From NCBI RefSeq assembly GCF_001011035.1, contig NZ_CP011492.1:7557447-7621446 (forward strand): a stretch of DNA of 64,000 nucleotides, in the 5' to 3' direction. This document shows positions 51,249 to 60,020 of this stretch, piece by piece (the first letter of the stretch is position 1; each line of letters opens with the position of its first letter). Origin of the DNA: Streptomyces sp. CNQ-509. GTDB taxonomy: Bacteria; Actinomycetota; Actinomycetes; Streptomycetales; Streptomycetaceae. Both the position numbers and the translations under genes were made by a program. A model generated the notes under the pieces. The model did no database searches. It was given only the letters and a program-made list of their open reading frames with translations, and was not told the origin of the DNA.

Positions 51249-52186
51249 CAGTGCTGCACCTCCCGGTCCCGGCCGATGCGCAACTGCACCAGCGTGAAGG
51301 CCACGATGACGAGCAGGAGGAGCACCGAGAGCGCCGACGCGTAGCCGAAGTTGCGGGCGCGGAACGCCAGCTCGAAGATGTGGAAGACGAAGAGGTCGGA
51401 GGCTTCTCCCGGACCGCCGCGGGTGATGATGTATGCCTGCCCGAACGCCTGGAGCCCGGTGATCACGGCCATCACGGAGACGAAGAGCGTGGTCGGGGTG
51501 AGCAGCGGCACCGTGATCCGCCGGAAGCGCTGCCAGCCGTTGGCGCCGTCGACTTTGGCGGCCTCGTAGTACACGTCCGGGATGCCCTGGAGCCCGGCCA
51601 GGAAGAGGATCATCGTGTAGCCGGTGGTCATCCACAGCGTCACCGCGACGATGGTGGCCACCGGGTGGGTGTTCAGCCACTCCTGGGTGGGCAGGCCGAG
51701 GTCGGACAGTATCCGGTTGAGGATGCCGAGTTCGGGGTCGAGGATGTTGCGCCACATGAGGCCGACCACGGCGATCGACGTCAGGTAGGGCACCAGCAGC
51801 GCGAGCTTGAACGCCAGGCTGCCGCGCAGCTTCTGGTTGATGAGCACCGCGAGGCCCATGCCCAGCACGATGGCGCCGACGGTGGTGGCGACGGCGAACT
51901 GGAGCGTGACCTTGAAGGCGTTGCGCGCCTGGGGGTCCTCGAAGGCGTTGGTGTAGTTGTCGAACCCGGCGAACTCGTCGGTCCGCTGGCCCGTCAGCAT
52001 GCTGGTGTTGAGGATGTCGGCGATCGGGTAGTAGAAGAAGATCGCGAAGAAGATCAGCGCCGGCGCCAGGAACACGTACGCGGTACGCGCCTGGCGCCGG
52101 GCGATCGGGGAGCGCTTGGTGCGCTTGGTGCGCTTCGGGAGCTCCACGGGCTCCGGAAGCTGGGGGAGTTCGGCCGGGGTTGCCAT
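51248..52186 (-). CDS. Carbohydrate ABC transporter permease (MalF-like)
   Basis: 312 residues from ATG 52186; GTG 52192, nearer AAGGG, is possible. A basic cytoplasmic N-terminus (KRTKRTKRSPIARRQART) precedes six transmembrane helices; EAA loop DVYYEAAKVDGANGWQRFRRITVP near residue 215. Pairs with the MalG-like permease. Directly follows the binding-protein gene. Confidence 0.93.
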   Translation of the reverse strand: MATPAELPQLPEPVELPKRTKRTKRSPIARRQARTAYVFLAPALIFFAIFFYYPIADILNTSMLTGQRTDEFAGFDNYTNAFEDPQARNAFKVTLQFAVATTVGAIVLGMGLAVLINQKLRGSLAFKLALLVPYLTSIAVVGLMWRNILDPELGILNRILSDLGLPTQEWLNTHPVATIVAVTLWMTTGYTMILFLAGLQGIPDVYYEAAKVDGANGWQRFRRITVPLLTPTTLFVSVMAVITGLQAFGQAYIITRGGPGEASDLFVFHIFELAFRARNFGYASALSVLLLLVIVAFTLVQLRIGRDREVQH

Positions 52187-52192
52187 GTGCAC

Positions 52193-53494
52193 TTAGCCCT
52201 TGAGGATGTTCTTGGCCGCGTCGTCGTAGGCGGCGAACGCCTCTTCCGCGCCGGCTCCCTCGATCAGCATGCTCTCGTAGAGCGTCTTGTAGATGTCCTC
52301 CAGCTCGCCCGCCTTGCCGGTGGTGTAGACGCCGGTGCGGAACTCCTCGGCGTACGGCAGCCCCTCCGTGAACGGCTTGACGTCCGGGTTCTCCTGGACC
52401 GCCGGCTCCTTCGCCCACGACTTGCGCGGCATCAGCATGCTGGACTCCTCGGTCGCCGCGGTCTCGGTCTTCAGCGCGGTGATCCGCTTGATGAAGTCCC
52501 AGGAGAGGTCGGGGCGTTTGGCCTGCGCGGGGATGAACAGCGTGGTGCCGCCCGCGATCGTCGACTGCCGCTTGCCCGTCAGCGCCGGCGCGATCCCGTA
52601 CTCCAGGTCCGGATTGGACTGCTTGATGATCGGGATGTCCCAGGGGCCGGTGAGGATCATGGCGGTGCGCTCGGCGGCGAAGAACTTCGCGGCGCGCGTC
52701 ACGTCCAGGGACGTCGTCGGCTTGGGGGAGACCTTGTGCTCGTGCACGAGGTCCCGCTGGAACTGCATCGCCTCCATCGCGGCGGCGCGCGGCTGCAGCA
52801 GCTCGCCGCTGTCCGCGTCGTACTCGTGCACGCCGTTCTGGAGCATCCACGGGTAGGAGTAGCTGAGCCCGTCGTTGAGCACCGTGCCGTTGACGTCGCC
52901 GGAGGTCAGCTCGCGCGCGGCGGAGAGGAAGTCGTCCCAGGTGGCGGGCGGTTCGATGCCTGCGTCGTCGAGCATCTTGCGGTTGTAGAACAGCAGCGTG
53001 CAGGTGTAGTGCATCTGGATGCCGTACACCTGGCCCTCGTGGGTGTTGTCGGAGACGGCGACGTCCAGCCAGTCGTCCGGGAACCCGATCTTCGTGCCGT
53101 CCTTGTCGAGATACTTCTGCAGCGACAGCGCGTCCTTGCTGAGCGCGAACTCCTGCACCCAGCTTCCCGGCTCCTCCACCACGTCCGGCACGTTGCCGGA
53201 CTGGAAGTCCGAGACCAGCTTGGTGCGCAGGTCCTCCCACTGGAACTTCTGCAGCTCCACGGTGACCCCGTGGTCCTTCTCAAACTGCGCGACGACGTCC
53301 TTGTACGCCTCGTACTCGTGCGCGTTGTTCCAGTAGGCGAGGAACGTGCCGCCGCCCCCGCCGCCGCCCGGCTCGGCCTCGGGCGCGCCCGAGCCGCAGG
53401 CGGCCAGGGGGAGTGCCGCGGCGGCGCCGCCGGCGACGCCCAGCATCCTGCGCCGGGTCATCCACTGACCGTTGATGGCTGGCCTTGCTGACAT
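52193..53494 (-). CDS. Extracellular sugar-binding lipoprotein of the ABC importer
   Basis: 433 residues, cluster B binding protein. The signal peptide has both a twin-arginine run (MTRRRMLGVAGG) and a lipobox LAAC with Cys33, so a Tat-exported lipoprotein is likely. A Gly-rich linker follows (PGGGGGGGT). The mature part shows FLAYWNNAHEYEAYKDVVAQF, NVPDVVEEPGSWVQEF and LTGPWDIPIIKQ, as in maltose/oligosaccharide-binding proteins. Ligand unknown; the downstream sulfatase suggests a sulfated sugar. ATG 53494 follows GAGGAG. Confidence 0.92.
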   Translation of the reverse strand: MSARPAINGQWMTRRRMLGVAGGAAAALPLAACGSGAPEAEPGGGGGGGTFLAYWNNAHEYEAYKDVVAQFEKDHGVTVELQKFQWEDLRTKLVSDFQSGNVPDVVEEPGSWVQEFALSKDALSLQKYLDKDGTKIGFPDDWLDVAVSDNTHEGQVYGIQMHYTCTLLFYNRKMLDDAGIEPPATWDDFLSAARELTSGDVNGTVLNDGLSYSYPWMLQNGVHEYDADSGELLQPRAAAMEAMQFQRDLVHEHKVSPKPTTSLDVTRAAKFFAAERTAMILTGPWDIPIIKQSNPDLEYGIAPALTGKRQSTIAGGTTLFIPAQAKRPDLSWDFIKRITALKTETAATEESSMLMPRKSWAKEPAVQENPDVKPFTEGLPYAEEFRTGVYTTGKAGELEDIYKTLYESMLIEGAGAEEAFAAYDDAAKNILKG

Positions 53495-53553
53495 GCGGGT
53501 GCTCCTCTCGCCGTGCATTCGGTTGGTCATGCGCCCGTCGGACGCGCGCTCGT

Positions 53554-54561
53554 TCACGTCGACTCCCTGGGTATGAAGGACCAGGGCAGGACGATCTCGC
53601 GGGCCGCAGGCGGCTCCGCCGCCGCCAGCCGTTCGAACAGCAGCCCGGCGACGCGGCTGAAGTCGATCTGCCGCTGCCCCACGGTGCTCAGCGCGGGGCG
53701 GATCACCGAGCCCTCCTCCAGGTTCCCGACGCCGAGGACCGCCACGTCCGCGGGCACCGTGCGGCCGGTGTCGCGGACCGCCCAGATCGCGCTGATCGCC
53801 GCCCGGTCGGAGGCCACGAACAGCGCGTCCGGCGGCTCGGGCAGGGCCATGAGCGCGGCGGTGGCGCGGTAGCCCTCGACGCGGCTGTCGGCACCGGCGC
53901 CGACGAGCCGGCCGTCCGGCCGCAGGCCGTGCCGCCGCAGCGCGTCCCGGTACGCGGTCAGCCGCGCCGAGCGGTCGCCCAGCTCCAGGTCGTGCCGGTG
54001 GCCGAGGAAGGCGATCCGCCGGCGGCCGGCGGCGAGCAGGTGGTCCAGCGCCTCGCCGCACGCCTCATACTCCGGGGTGCGCACGACGTCGAAGCCGTCC
54101 GGCGCCACGGAGTTGTCGACCACGACCATCGCCAGCCGGCCCCGGGCCAGCTCGCCGAAGTCGCCGAAGTGGCGCGCCGAGTCGAAGAAGACGGCGCCGT
54201 CCGCCAGGCCCTGGCGGAGCAGCCGGGCGGCGTGCGCGGCGTGCGCGGGGGAGTCGACGATGAGGGTGAGGACGCCGTAGCCGTCGGCCTCCGCGGCCGC
54301 GTGCAGATCGCGTACCAGTTGCTCCTGTACGGGGCTGCCCAGCGAGCCGATCACCAGGCAGACCCGCTCGGTGCGGCGCTTGCGCAGCCCGCGCGCGGAG
54401 CTGTTCGGCACGTAGCCGAGATCCCGTACGGCCGCGAGCACCCGTTCGCGGGTGTCGGCGCCGATCCGGTTGTCCCGCCCGTTGACCACGTAGCTCACCG
54501 TCGCGACGGACACCCCGGCGAGGGCGGCGACGTCGCGGACCGTGGGACGCGTCTTCTTCAT
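53554..54561 (-). CDS. LacI-family regulator of the sugar/sulfatase operon
   Basis: 335 residues. HTH TVRDVAALAGVSVATVSYVVNGR near residues 6-28, hinge VPNSSARGLRKRRT near 52, then a periplasmic-binding-protein-like sensor domain (PDALFVASDRAAISAIWA, DVAVLGVGNLEEG). ATG 54561 is preferred over GTG 54579 because a LacI-type palindrome lies between them. First gene before the binding-protein gene (59 bp), same strand, so it most likely represses its own operon and is induced by the imported saccharide. Confidence 0.92.
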   Translation of the reverse strand: MKKTRPTVRDVAALAGVSVATVSYVVNGRDNRIGADTRERVLAAVRDLGYVPNSSARGLRKRRTERVCLVIGSLGSPVQEQLVRDLHAAAEADGYGVLTLIVDSPAHAAHAARLLRQGLADGAVFFDSARHFGDFGELARGRLAMVVVDNSVAPDGFDVVRTPEYEACGEALDHLLAAGRRRIAFLGHRHDLELGDRSARLTAYRDALRRHGLRPDGRLVGAGADSRVEGYRATAALMALPEPPDALFVASDRAAISAIWAVRDTGRTVPADVAVLGVGNLEEGSVIRPALSTVGQRQIDFSRVAGLLFERLAAAEPPAAREIVLPWSFIPREST

Positions 54562-54563
54562 GA

Positions 54564-54575
54564 TGATACGTTTAA
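54564..54575. promoter_or_regulatory. LacI-type operator next to the lacI start
   Basis: TGATACGTTTAA matches the LacI/GalR palindrome TGAAACGTTTCA at 10 of 12 positions, with the central CG. It lies 3 bp upstream of the regulator's ATG, an autoregulatory position. Confidence 0.6.
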
Positions 54576-54663
54576 GCACCCGGAGCGCGGCAGGGTCAAG
54601 CCTTCGTACGTGAAGTCTCGTGACGAATCGTCAAGCCCCAGGTCAGCGCGGTGCGCGTGTGGG

Positions 54664-55812
54664 CTAGATGCGCACCCCGCGCCCGCGCAGGTAGCGCAAA
54701 GGGTCGACGTCGGACCCGTAGCCGGGTCCGGTGCGGACCTCGAAGTGCAGATGCGGTCCCGTGGAGTTCCCCGTCGATCCGGAGCGGCCGATGCGCTGCC
54801 CGGCGTTGACCGGCCGGCCGGCGCTCACGGTGACCGCGGAGAGGTGCGCGTACTGGCTGTAGCGGCCGTCGCGGTGCCGGATGACCACCTCGTAGCCGTA
54901 CGCGCCCGCCCAGCCGGCGCTGACGACCTCGCCGTCGGCGACGGAGCGCACCCCGGTGCCGACCGGGACCGGGAAGTCGACCCCGGTGTGGTAGCCGCTG
55001 GACCAACTGCTGCCGCTCGCGCCGTAGGGGGTGCCGATGGAGGCGCCGGCGAGCGGGGAGGTGTAATCGGCGGCGGGCTTGGCCTCGGGTTTCGGCTTCG
55101 GCTTGGCCTCGGCCTCGGCCTCGGCCTGGGGTGCGGGGGCCCGCTTCTTCGCGTCCGGCTTGGTCCGGTCCGGCTTGCTCTTCGCCGGCTTGGCCTTGGG
55201 CTTGGCCTTCTCGGGCTTCGCCTTGCCGCCGGATTTCGCCTTCTCCTGCGACTGGCGGGACTTCGTCCCGGCCGCCTTCGCCCCGTCGTCGCCGGACTTC
55301 TTCTTCCCGGCCGCGGGGGAGTCGGCGCGTGGTTTCGGCGGGGCCGCGGCACCGCCGCGGAGGGTGAGGCGCTGCCCGGGGAGGATGAGGTCGGGGTCGG
55401 CGCCGACGACGCCGCGGTTGCGCTCGTAGAGCGCGGGCCACCCGCCGCGTACGCGGTGCTGGTCGGCGATGCCGGACAGGGTCTCCCCGGAGGCGACCTC
55501 GTGGTGGCCGGGCTTCTTGCCGACCGTGCCGGCCCGCCCGCCCTGCGGTGCGGCGGCGCTGCCGTCCGCCGCCGTCTCCGTATCGGCGCGGTCGGATAAC
55601 GCGCCGTCGGACGGCGGCTTCAGGCCCTCCTGCGCCCGGTCCTTCGCCGGGCTGTGCAGCGCGTCCGCGGGTGTGCCCGCGGCCGGCGCGGCGGCGCCGG
55701 CGACCAGCGGCAGCGCGAGCCCCGCGCCGCTCGCGGTGACGGTGAGGGAGGCCCGCGACACCGGGCCGGGGCGGTAGCGGCGGTGCCTGCCGCGCCCTGT
55801 GCGCTCTGACAT
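54664..55812 (-). CDS. Secreted LysM/M23 peptidoglycan endopeptidase
   Basis: 382 residues, ATG 55812. Basic N-terminus and hydrophobic signal (VTASGAGLALPLVAGAAAPA), a LysM domain near residues 105-150 (HHEVASGETLSGIADQH, DLILPGQRLTL), then a long Lys/Ala/Pro-rich linker (residues ~160-250: KAKPEKAKPKAKPAK). The M23 domain is complete: His/Asp of SGYHTGVDFPVP near 275 and the HLH of GPHLHFEV near 355. It should bind and cut wall peptides. The linker repeats may pass through or bind the wall. Monocistronic. Confidence 0.92.
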   Translation of the reverse strand: MSERTGRGRHRRYRPGPVSRASLTVTASGAGLALPLVAGAAAPAAGTPADALHSPAKDRAQEGLKPPSDGALSDRADTETAADGSAAAPQGGRAGTVGKKPGHHEVASGETLSGIADQHRVRGGWPALYERNRGVVGADPDLILPGQRLTLRGGAAAPPKPRADSPAAGKKKSGDDGAKAAGTKSRQSQEKAKSGGKAKPEKAKPKAKPAKSKPDRTKPDAKKRAPAPQAEAEAEAKPKPKPEAKPAADYTSPLAGASIGTPYGASGSSWSSGYHTGVDFPVPVGTGVRSVADGEVVSAGWAGAYGYEVVIRHRDGRYSQYAHLSAVTVSAGRPVNAGQRIGRSGSTGNSTGPHLHFEVRTGPGYGSDVDPLRYLRGRGVRI

Positions 55813-55985
55813 GACTGAGTCACTTTCCGTGCGCCGAGACCTGAGCGAACGATAGAAGTGCCCATACGGTTGGACAAGAGGGCGTACGCCGCCGCCTCCG
55901 TGACCTCGTACGCGACCGCCGCCCCGGCCGCTCCCCGCCCCCGCCTTTGGCGCCTTGTCCCCGAATGGCGTAGCCTGACAAGAAG

Positions 55986-56000
55986 TTAGACAAAGTCTAA
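55986..56000. promoter_or_regulatory. Fur/PerR-type palindrome upstream of dps
   Basis: TTAGACAAAGTCTAA: 6-bp perfect arms around AAA, or 7-1-7 with one mismatch, the geometry of Fur-family boxes. It lies 43 bp before the dps start in an AT-rich stretch, so it probably overlaps the promoter. Confidence 0.6.
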
Positions 56001-56043
56001 TGTAGGATGGGATCCACAAGCACGAGCAAGGAGGCGCCCACAC

Positions 56044-56508
56044 ATGACCACGATCCTCGACAAGAAGGCCCTGGACGTCACCGGCGAGGCGCTGCAGGGC
56101 GCGCTGGTTGATCTGCTGGATCTCTCCCTCCAGGGCAAGCAGGCGCACTGGAACCTGACCGGCCCCCTCTTCCGCGAGCTGCACCTCCAGCTCGACAAGA
56201 TGGTGAAGCTGGCCCGCGGGCACGCCGACACCCTCGCCGAACGGGCCGCGGCCCTGGGCGTGAGCCCGGACGGCCGGGCGAAGACCATTGCCGCCAACAG
56301 CCCGCTGCCCGACATCGGGCCCGGGAAGATCTCCGACCAGAAGGTCATCGACGACGTCACCGACATGCTGGAGAAGGCGTCCGCACGCATGCGGCAGCGG
56401 GTGGCGGACACCGACGACACCGACCTCATCACGCAGGACCTGCTCATCACCGCGACGCAGGACCTGGAGCAGCAGGCGTGGTTCTTCCGCTCGCACCGCA
56501 TCAGCTGA
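56044..56508 (+). CDS. dps: Dps-family ferritin-like DNA-protection protein
   Basis: 154 residues. Four-helix bundle forming dodecamers that store iron and shield DNA. The intersubunit ferroxidase residues lie in KQAHWNLTGPLFRELHLQLDKM near residues 34-55 (His, Asp, Glu). It lacks the long N- and C-terminal tails of S. coelicolor DpsA. AAGGAGG sits just upstream of the ATG. A Fur-type palindrome upstream suggests control by iron or peroxide through a Fur/PerR/CatR-like repressor. Confidence 0.93.
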   Translation: MTTILDKKALDVTGEALQGALVDLLDLSLQGKQAHWNLTGPLFRELHLQLDKMVKLARGHADTLAERAAALGVSPDGRAKTIAANSPLPDIGPGKISDQKVIDDVTDMLEKASARMRQRVADTDDTDLITQDLLITATQDLEQQAWFFRSHRIS

Positions 56509-56539
56509 CGCGGATCGGCCGACGCCGCTCCTGAGCCGG

Positions 56540-56570
56540 CCGCGGATCCGTCCCCCCGTCGGGTCCGCGG
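56540..56570. terminator. Hairpin between convergent dps and alginate-lyase-like genes
   Basis: CCGCGGATCCG (56540-56550) pairs with CGGGTCCGCGG (56560-56570), 11 bp with one G-U, around a 9-nt loop. Situated 32 bp after the dps stop. Confidence 0.65.
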
Positions 56571-56673
56571 TCCTCCCGGCCGCGGCCCGCGGCGGCACCG
56601 TCACTGCCGCCGCCCGCCGCGCCCGCCTCTGCCCCGGCCCGCACGTGCCCCCCGCGTGCGGGCCGGTGGTGTG

Positions 56674-57912
56674 TCAGGCCGGGTTCTCGGCGTGGGTCAG
56701 GGTCTGCCAGGCCACGAAGAGGTTGTTCGACCCGGCGGGCCGGCTCTGCTCGGTGTAGCGGCCGGTGTTGGTCATGGCGATGCCCATCCGGTGGTGCAGG
56801 GCGTTGTAGCCGATCTCGGTGACCGGGCCGAGGCCGCGGTCGACGCTGCCGCCGCAGAGCCAGGCCGGCGGCGCCTCGCCCAGCTCGTAGCGGGACTGGA
56901 AGCCGAGCGCGTGCCGCAGCCGCTCGCCGACGCCGGTCCGGTACAGGTCCTCGCCCTGGATCCGGGCGGTCTCGGCGACGTGCGAGATCGACGCCAGGCC
57001 GTATCCGGTGTGGGTGAAGTCCCGGCAGGTCTCCTGGGTCAGCCCGGTGACGAAGGTGGACTGCCCCTGCCAGTAGTTGATGATCTTCTGCCGGGTGTCG
57101 AGGTTCTGCTTCGGCACCGTCCGGGGCAGCTCGCCGTCGGACTCCAGGTAGACGAACGCGGGCACGCGGGTGCGGAAAGTCTGCATCGCCCGGTCGTACG
57201 CGCCCTTGTCCTCCAGGAAGACGGCGATGCCGACGGCCGCCTCCATCATCGTCAGCTCCCAGTTGCCGTTGGAGTTGGAGCCCCCGATGATTTCCGGCAG
57301 GTAGACGTCGCGCAGCATGGCCCGGAAGCGTCCCTCGTTCGCCCAGCCGCCGTCGTACGTGTACTTGATGATCTCGGCGGCCTTCGGCCAGGAGGAGCCG
57401 GCCCAGCCGGTCTGCAGCGGCGCGTTGCTGTTGGTGTGGTCCCTGATCGTCGCGGACCACGCGTCCATCAGCTCGATGGACTTGCGCGCGTAGCGCTCGT
57501 CGCGGGTGAGGTACCAGGCCAGCGCGGTGGTGTACGCGGCGATCGCGTCCTCGCGTTCGTCCGTGCAGCCGTAGTTGGGGTTGGAGTACGAGCCGCACTC
57601 GACGACCGCGCGGGGCTTGGGCGTACGGCTGAGGCTCGCGTACCTGCTGCCCATCATCTGGTCGTAGGCGCCCTTCCAGGGCTGGGCGCCGGCGTTGACC
57701 TTCTCCCGGGTGAAGTCCAACTGGCCCCGGGAGACGGTGACTCCCGGGTGGGTGAAGGCCGCGGGCGCGGCGCCGGCGCGCTCGGTGCCGGGCCCGGCGA
57801 GGAGTGAGGCGACCAGGGCGGTGACGGCCGTGACGAGGGTGGCGAACAGTGCAGCACGCGGTCTGCGGCGATGGCGTGCGGGTGTGGGGGTGCCCTGCAT
57901 GGTGGGGTCCAT
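56674..57912 (-). CDS. Secreted alginate-lyase-family protein
   Basis: 412 residues from ATG 57912; ATG 57900 is also possible. Signal peptide with a basic N-terminus (ARHRRRPRA) and hydrophobic core (LFATLVTAVTALVASLLAG), likely cut near AGAAPA. The mature alpha-barrel resembles PL5-like alginate lyases: FTHPGVTVSRGQLDFTREKV, WAGSSWPKAAEIIKYTYDGG, then GGSNSNGNWELTMMEAAVGIA, where an Asn/Trp cluster takes the place of the catalytic NNHxYW region. Polysaccharide substrate uncertain. A shorter relative lies at 61881. Overlapping TGAACA/TGTTCA repeats just upstream suggest tight repression. Confidence 0.82.
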   Translation of the reverse strand: MDPTMQGTPTPARHRRRPRAALFATLVTAVTALVASLLAGPGTERAGAAPAAFTHPGVTVSRGQLDFTREKVNAGAQPWKGAYDQMMGSRYASLSRTPKPRAVVECGSYSNPNYGCTDEREDAIAAYTTALAWYLTRDERYARKSIELMDAWSATIRDHTNSNAPLQTGWAGSSWPKAAEIIKYTYDGGWANEGRFRAMLRDVYLPEIIGGSNSNGNWELTMMEAAVGIAVFLEDKGAYDRAMQTFRTRVPAFVYLESDGELPRTVPKQNLDTRQKIINYWQGQSTFVTGLTQETCRDFTHTGYGLASISHVAETARIQGEDLYRTGVGERLRHALGFQSRYELGEAPPAWLCGGSVDRGLGPVTEIGYNALHHRMGIAMTNTGRYTEQSRPAGSNNLFVAWQTLTHAENPA

Positions 57913-57925
57913 CCGTTCGCATATA

Positions 57926-57950
57926 TGAACATTGAGTGTTCACATGAACA
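57926..57950. promoter_or_regulatory. Three overlapping TGAACA/TGTTCA half-sites before the alginate-lyase-like gene
   Basis: TGAACA (57926-57931), TGTTCA (57937-57942) and TGAACA (57945-57950). The first pair forms a palindrome with a 5-nt spacer and the second pair one with a 2-nt spacer. They begin 13 bp upstream of the start codon, a repressor position. Confidence 0.55.
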
Positions 57951-58074
57951 CCGTGACAGCCCGTGACCTTAGGTACGTACCAACTGCCCGTCAAGGGCCG
58001 GGACATGACCCGCACACACGACGACCGGGGCGGGGCGTCGCGCGCCCCGCCCCGGTCGTGACCGCCGCCCCGGG

Positions 58075-59883
58075 TCAGTCCCGCCCGGCGGGCCGCACCA
58101 CCGCCGCCGCGCCCCCGCCGCGCCGCTCCGGCTCCGCCGCCGCGACCCAGCGCCCGTCGGGCAGCCGCTCGACGCCGGTCGCCGCGCCGATCTCGCCGCC
58201 GTCGGTGAACCGGTGCCCCAGCTCCGCCAGTTCACCGCGCGCCGGCAGCCCGAGGAATCCCGGCTCCGCCGATGTCGAGGCGGTGTTGCGCTGGCTGGCG
58301 CGCGGCGCCGCGATGGCCTCCGGCAGTGTCAGCCCGCGGTCGAGCCGGCCCGTCAGCACCTGGAGCACGGTGGTGATGATCGTCGAACCGCCCGGCGAGC
58401 CGGTCGCGAGCAGCGGCTCACCGTCGTCGAGGACGATCGTCGGCGCCATCGAGGAGCGGGGCCGCTTGCCCGGACCCGGCAGGTTAGGGTCGGGCACGCC
58501 CGGCACGGACGGCGTGAAGGAGAAGTCCGTCAGCTCGTTGTTGAGCAGGAAGCCACGGCCGGGCACGGTGATGCCGCTGCCGCCGGTCTGCTCGATCGTC
58601 ATCGTGTACGCGACGACGTTGCCCCACTTGTCGGCGGTCGTCAGATGCGTGGTGCTCGGACCCTCGTACGACGTGCCCTCCGGCGCGCCCTTCGCCGTGC
58701 AGGAGGCGTCCGGGCGGCGCGGGTCGCCCGCGGCGAGCGGGCTGGTGAGCACCGCGTCGGGGGAGATGAGGCACGCGCGGGAGTCCGCGTACGACTGGGA
58801 GAGCAACTCCCGCGTCGGTACCCGGGAGAAGCGCGGGTCGCCCACCCACCGGCCGCGGTCGGCGAAGGAGACGCGGGACGCCTCCAGGAAGCGGTGCAGG
58901 TACTGGGCCTCGGACAGCTCGCCGAGGTCGGTGCCCTCCAGGATGTTCAGTGCCTCGCCGACGGTGGTGCCGCCGGACGACGAGGGCGCCATCCCGTAGA
59001 CGTCGAGCCCGCGGTAGCCGACGTGCGTCGGCTGCTGCTGCGCCACCCGGTACGCGCGCAGGTCGGCCGGGCGCAGGTCGCCGGCGCGAACCACCCGGTC
59101 GGCGCCCGGGTCGACCGGCGGGCGGCGCACCGTGTCCGACACGTCCGCGCCCAGGTCGCCGCGGTACATCGCCCGCGCACCCTCGTCGGCCAACTGCCCG
59201 TAGGTGGCGGCCAGGTCGGGGTTGCGCAGTGTGCTGCCCACCGTCGGCAGGGCGCCGCCGGGCAGGAACAGCTCCCGGGTGGCGGGGAAGTCGCGGAAGC
59301 GTGCCTCGTTGGCCGCGGTCTGCGCGCGGAACGTCTCGTCGACGGTGAAGCCCTCCGCCGCCAGCCGCGTCGCCGGCGCCAGTGCCTCGCCGAGCGAGGT
59401 CGTGCCCCACTGCCGCAGGGCCTGCTCCCAGGTCGCGGGCGTGCCGGGCACGCCGACGGACAGGCCGCTGGTCACCGCCTGGTCGAACGGGATCGCCGCG
59501 CCGTTCTCGGTGAAGAGTTCCGCGTCGGCGGTAAGGGGGGCCTTCTCGCGGCCGTCGAGGGTGGCGACCCGGCCGCTCCTCGCGTCGTAGTGGACGAAGT
59601 AGCCGCCGCCCCCGATGCCGCCCGAGTACGGCTCGGTGACCCCGAGGGCGGCGGCGGTGGCGACGGCGGCGTCGACCGCGTTGCCGCCGTCGCGCAGGAC
59701 CTCGATCCCGGCCGCGGTGGCGTCGGCGTCGACGCTGGCCACGGCGCCGCCGTAGCCCGTCGCCACCGCGGACTTCGGCGGCGCGGCCGCGTCCGTCCCG
59801 GCGGCCGTCGGCGGCGCGGCGGCCGCCGCGGTGGCGAGGATCGCGGCGAGGGCGAGGGGAACGGTGGGGCGGCGCAACCGCAT
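58075..59883 (-). CDS. ggt: Gamma-glutamyltransferase (secreted)
   Basis: 602 residues. Signal peptide (LALAAILATAAAAAPPTAAG), large subunit, then autocleavage before the catalytic Thr411 of STTHLTTADKWGN. Substrate-binding loops VTEPYSGGIGGGGYFVHYD near residue 82 and TGSPGGSTIITTVLQVL near 505 are conserved. Hydrolyses or transfers gamma-glutamyl groups of glutathione-like or polyglutamate substrates outside the cell. ATG 59883. Monocistronic, divergent from the PLP-enzyme operon. Confidence 0.95.
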   Translation of the reverse strand: MRLRRPTVPLALAAILATAAAAAPPTAAGTDAAAPPKSAVATGYGGAVASVDADATAAGIEVLRDGGNAVDAAVATAAALGVTEPYSGGIGGGGYFVHYDARSGRVATLDGREKAPLTADAELFTENGAAIPFDQAVTSGLSVGVPGTPATWEQALRQWGTTSLGEALAPATRLAAEGFTVDETFRAQTAANEARFRDFPATRELFLPGGALPTVGSTLRNPDLAATYGQLADEGARAMYRGDLGADVSDTVRRPPVDPGADRVVRAGDLRPADLRAYRVAQQQPTHVGYRGLDVYGMAPSSSGGTTVGEALNILEGTDLGELSEAQYLHRFLEASRVSFADRGRWVGDPRFSRVPTRELLSQSYADSRACLISPDAVLTSPLAAGDPRRPDASCTAKGAPEGTSYEGPSTTHLTTADKWGNVVAYTMTIEQTGGSGITVPGRGFLLNNELTDFSFTPSVPGVPDPNLPGPGKRPRSSMAPTIVLDDGEPLLATGSPGGSTIITTVLQVLTGRLDRGLTLPEAIAAPRASQRNTASTSAEPGFLGLPARGELAELGHRFTDGGEIGAATGVERLPDGRWVAAAEPERRGGGAAAVVRPAGRD

Positions 59884-60020
59884 GCGGGCCTCCCGGCCGG
59901 GTGGGCGTCACGGACCCGGCCCATTGTGGTGACCGCGGCGCCCGCCGTCACCGGGGCATGGGGGACCGTTCGGGAACGGCGTCCCCGACGACTTGGACGG
60001 ATCGTCTAGGGTTGGACACT
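59884..60020. promoter_or_regulatory. Divergent region with probable leaderless start for the PLP-enzyme gene
   Basis: 137 bp. TAGGGT at 60007-60012 ends 8 bp before ATG 60021, and no Shine-Dalgarno is visible, which fits a leaderless transcript; TTGGAC (59993-59998) is too close to serve as its -35. ggt reads the other way. Confidence 0.45.

Noticed and set aside
49001..54561. Linking the alpha-galactosidase at 33490 to the sugar importer
   Set aside because: They are 14 kb apart with unrelated operons between them; no shared operator was found.
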